The notes under the pieces: generated by a model
What the model was told of the DNA's origin: nothing
Database searches by the model: none
What the model saw: only the letters and a program-made list of their open reading frames with translations
Part shown: in pieces, positions 60,769 to 64,000 of the stretch
Position numbering within the stretch: position 1 is the first letter of the stretch
Layout of the letters: each line of letters opens with the position of its first letter
Assembly: GCF_000002235.5 (NCBI RefSeq)
Contig: NW_022145613.1
Coordinates: 17,732,883 to 17,796,882 of the forward strand
Length of the DNA: 64,000 nt
Reading direction: 5' to 3'
Origin: Strongylocentrotus purpuratus
Lineage: Eukaryota; Echinodermata; Echinoidea; Camarodonta; Strongylocentrotidae
Position numbers and translations under genes: made by a program

Positions 60769-61803
60769 ACCTGAAAATGAACGACAAATAAATTGAGGAA
60801 TCAATTAGTTTCATTTATACAACTCACTCCTAGATCCTAATCAAATGATTGGTCAAGCGCAGTCACATGTGATTCATTTACTAAGCCTATTGCACTCGTT
60901 TTAATGAAAAGGAGTGCAATATTTCCAGTACTATTGAACTTGTTTTGAGAGCGCAGTAGTGCGCGTAGAGGTTAGAGCGCGTAATACTGCGTGAGCATGA
61001 GCCTATTCTTGCGCAGCACTATGCGTAAATGGGTATAGGGTAATTAGTGCGCTTGCTATATCTATAGCTATGTTTGCACACTAAATTAAGCCTTATTAAA
61101 CTTGAGATTTATTTGTCAGCCAAATACTGTCACAAACAATCTTGAATGAATTTTTTTTTACACCAAATAACAAGGATCTAGGAGTTTCGTTGTATAAAAC
61201 AAATGATGCATGTTTTCATTCATTCATTATAGATCTACGATCTATCCGCCCTCGTTGATGCTGTGTGTATCTATCGCACTCAGCCTAATGGCTTCGTGCA
61301 ATAGATACACACAGCCTCAACTCGAGTGCAGATAGATCGTATAATGAACTCATGCGCATGCATCATTTTTATAATATAGATCTAGATCTAGTCTAGATTC
61401 TAGGCCTATTAGAGGTCTATAGTCTATAGAAGTTCTTCAAAACGTATTGTTTATTGTCTGCCGAGTGTTGTTCTATTTATCATGAGGATTACTTCAATCC
61501 GAGATCATATTCATAGAAATATAGAGTAGGCCTAGACTCAATCATGGAAGCACAGCTCAGGTCGTCAGGAAGTGATTTGTTGACATCTGATTCCGACTCA
61601 GAGAACTATAGGGGCTAGGGGTCTAGTTCAGATCCAGAGATCCGTATAAAATATAGTTCAGGCAATCTGGATTGTAACCGATTGCTGGGCACTTGTTTAT
61701 TTTGCTCTAGGTCTATCCCAACAATGAAGGTCCCTGACATTTTGTAATAGAATTTAATTTTCTAGGGAGGTCTATTCTCTAGATCTATCTAGATCTACTC
61801 ACG
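60769..61803 (-). other. 5' UTR intron of the zinc-finger gene (predicted)
   Basis: On the minus strand a donor cactac-gtgagtag (exon edge at 61803) and the acceptor before 60769 would splice a non-coding first exon to the coding exon. The intron contains a foldback at 61223-61345. The pairing of these two sites is inference. Confidence 0.35.
61223..61345. repeat. Foldback repeat, about 55-bp arms
   Basis: The left arm contains gttgatgctgtgtgtatcta and the right arm its near complement (tagatacacacagcctcaac). Outer parts (cattatagatc / gatcgtataatg) also pair. The loop is about 13 bp around ctcagcctaatggc. Confidence 0.65.
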
Positions 61804-64000
61804 TAGTGCCTAGTCTGTCTGCTAATGGCGAAGTGGAAGCTTTCAATTTCACATCATTCATTCACAATCACAGTTCCTTTCACGTTCAGGCACTGTGTGA
61901 CTGAACCAGGTTGAGCTGAATATAATTCGAAGATGTTCCAACAAACACTGTCTTTAGTATAGGATCTGTAAGCAGTATTCTTAGAGTCAAGACAAACAGA
62001 AATTTATCAAAAAGATGGATTGGATTCCATATATTCACAGTGAAATAATATTGTACCACACACATTACTAGGGAGCTGTATATATTTCGATTATTCTATT
62101 CGGACTCAGGGCAAACCAAGAATGGGATAGAAACAAATAATGAAAATTTGAAATTTACTGCTCTGTTCAATTAATTTAGAAAAAAGTGTTGAGGACAATT
62201 AAAAAACAATAATGGAAATTTCTTGTAGAATTAGTAATGTAAATCTCAGTTTGCATGGTTTTTAACAGTTTTCTTGTACAGCTCAAGCTGATAAAAAAAA
62301 GGTACCCTAATGACAGAATAGCAGCTTCCATGTCCAGCAGACGTCACGGCAAAGGTCAAGGGTCGAAGCTTTGCGGATAACCGTGTGAACTCTGATTGAA
62401 GTCAATCAAAGAATTTCGGTAATATTTCATTTTATACATTGTAATTTTCTGTATTCGTATGTTTTGTGATTTAATTAAGCTGTCTATCATTATATCTGTG
62501 ATTCATGTGTTTCCCAAGTATTGTAAGACATGAATAATCGTAACGGAAGCGACGTAGACACACAGTCAACGTACGGAGCGGCCGGAGTCGGACTCGTCAT
62601 TTTGGGTGGAGTGCATCATCATGACTTCAGATGCAGCGGCTGCTGCAGGGGAGGGCTTCCACAAATCCGACGGGCGTCCCTCCCTGCTGAGCGGTGCGCT
62701 GCGAGCTGCTCGCTGTTCGCTGTGTCTGTAAAATGAATGCAGAAGAAAGTTGAACTGAAGCTGTGTGAAGAAAGAATATGTTTTTTTTGGTGTTGGTTGC
62801 GTGTTTTGTTTTATTAGAATCGCGCAGAAGTACCTTCAGAGTTCACAAGTGGACTGTTCTTTCTTCTCATTGAGTCTCAGCTGATCCACACTTTGAAATC
62901 GGTTGAGAATTTAACTTGCCCACTTCACTTGCCCACAAGAATTAAGAATTTAAAAATGTGGAAATTTGTTTCTGGATAGCGGTTTGTTTACCACAATACA
63001 TATACCAGTTGTACCTCCACGCATGTGCTCCTGATGATAATGACCTAAAAATGTGATTTACAGTACAATACAAATGCAAGCACACTGCCACAAAGGCAAG
63101 TACATACTACATGTAGACTTCTAGACCGAATTTTCCGTCTCTTTCGTTCGTTAGCCTCTTATTGGGGTAGGGTCGGCTCTCTCTTTAGAGACCGAAACAG
63201 ACTATCCCGCGAAATGTGTAGGGTTATGTGGGCAAATCAGCACACCAAACTTGCAAAACTTATCCCCGAATTACTCCTTTCACAGGATGCATAGCCAATG
63301 CATTTTATATTGTAAATTAGATTAAAACTTAACTACTTCGGTTCCACTTACCAACTTGACTGAAATAATCCGTTTAATGGTCCATTTTTAAGAAATTATG
63401 GGTCAAAATTGATATCCATGATAAAAATCTTGCAGCGGGCGTTTAAACTCTTGCTGCGCATGACGTCATCTAAATCTCATCTCTTTTAGTCTACGCCGAA
63501 GGCAAAATGATTATAACGGAAAAACTGTGCATGTCATTACGAACTCGTCGCTCATGGCCAAATTCTGTGTATAGATGGCTCTGATGTAAATCGCATGTTT
63601 GCCCATTATCATCATGGACACAGATGGCAAGCAAAGCTACAAAGGTTGTTTGCAAGGTCCGTCGAGGAGGAATGGGCAATTACACTGTTAAGGGTTTGTT
63701 GGTATTAAACATCACTCTTCATGCAAAGGAATGCCAATTATGGATTGTTGTTATCAGTGCCATACTTTATTATTACCAACCTGTAGCCCTAAGGCTATTC
63801 TTGACTTAGCTGTGAATGCAAATAAGACCCCAAATCAGGCAAAGCACAAATTTATTGATACAAAAATGGAAACAAAATTGTTGAGTGTATGATTTCAAGT
63901 GTGATTACATCTATAAATGTCAATTTTATCAACTAATTTTTTTTACAAGGAACTTGTAACAGAGATATGATTATTTGAAGAAAAAAACATGGAAAAAGTG
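61804..64000. other. Upstream region of the zinc-finger gene, unassigned
   Basis: A CpG-richer patch lies at about 62530-62740, with a 68-codon and an overlapping short open frame on the plus strand; neither has a recognised domain or clear donor site. It may be promoter sequence or the first exon of a gene running off the window. The rest (62.8-64 kb) shows nothing recognisable. Confidence 0.4.

Noticed and set aside
62530-62736. 68-codon plus-strand gene
   Set aside because: Only CpG-rich composition supports it; no domain, donor or homologue is visible.
1-64000. CRISPR arrays, retroviral, LTR or Polinton elements
   Set aside because: No regularly spaced direct repeats, and no LTR pairs or capsid, integrase or envelope-type frames, were recognised.

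Overview
This window is nuclear DNA of a eukaryote, most likely a marine invertebrate deuterostome and probably a sea urchin. The evidence is AT-rich sequence full of microsatellites and TACATGTA-type words, long introns with GT..AG borders, and dense L2/CR1-like and Tx1/L1-like LINE remnants. It also carries tRNA-headed SINEs with a shared body and many small inverted-repeat DNA transposons. The species call is an inference; no search was run.

Layout. 1-10.8 kb is a repeat graveyard. A Tx1/L1-like LINE (about 2016-5885) is split by nested elements. It is followed by a foldback element with a perfect hairpin (6408-7012), a 0.94-kb inverted-repeat transposon (7176-8114) and an L2-like LINE (about 8330-10818) that was itself hit by a MITE. 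10.9-14.8 kb (+) is a monocarboxylate-transporter-like MFS gene in four visible exons, with one apparent frameshift. 14.8-20.1 kb is mostly non-coding with small LINE and foldback fragments.

20.1-28.1 kb (-) holds a gene assembled by eye from seven small exons whose phases all agree. It would encode a type I membrane protein of about 369 residues: signal peptide, one sushi/CCP-like module, a stalk built from tiny exons, one transmembrane helix, and a cytoplasmic tail with nine tyrosines in SH2-docking contexts. Part of the stalk arose by a 0.67-kb tandem duplication. This is the most novel item in the window.

32.2-51.2 kb (+) is a complete front-end fatty acid desaturase (cytochrome b5 plus three histidine boxes, 12 coding exons, 452 aa). 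Its introns carry several TTAA-flanked MITEs, a hAT-like MITE, SINEs and LINE tails. 51.2-58.5 kb is 3' UTR and intergenic DNA with simple repeats. 58.6-60.75 kb (-) is a one-exon 701-aa C2H2 zinc-finger protein whose C-terminal finger pair resembles the Ikaros/Hunchback dimerisation fingers. 60.8-64 kb holds its 5' UTR intron, probable promoter side and unassigned DNA.

The genes are independent metazoan loci, not an operon: a transporter, a putative signalling receptor, a lipid enzyme and a transcription factor. No retrovirus, LTR element, Polinton, CRISPR array or free-standing tRNA/rRNA gene was recognised.
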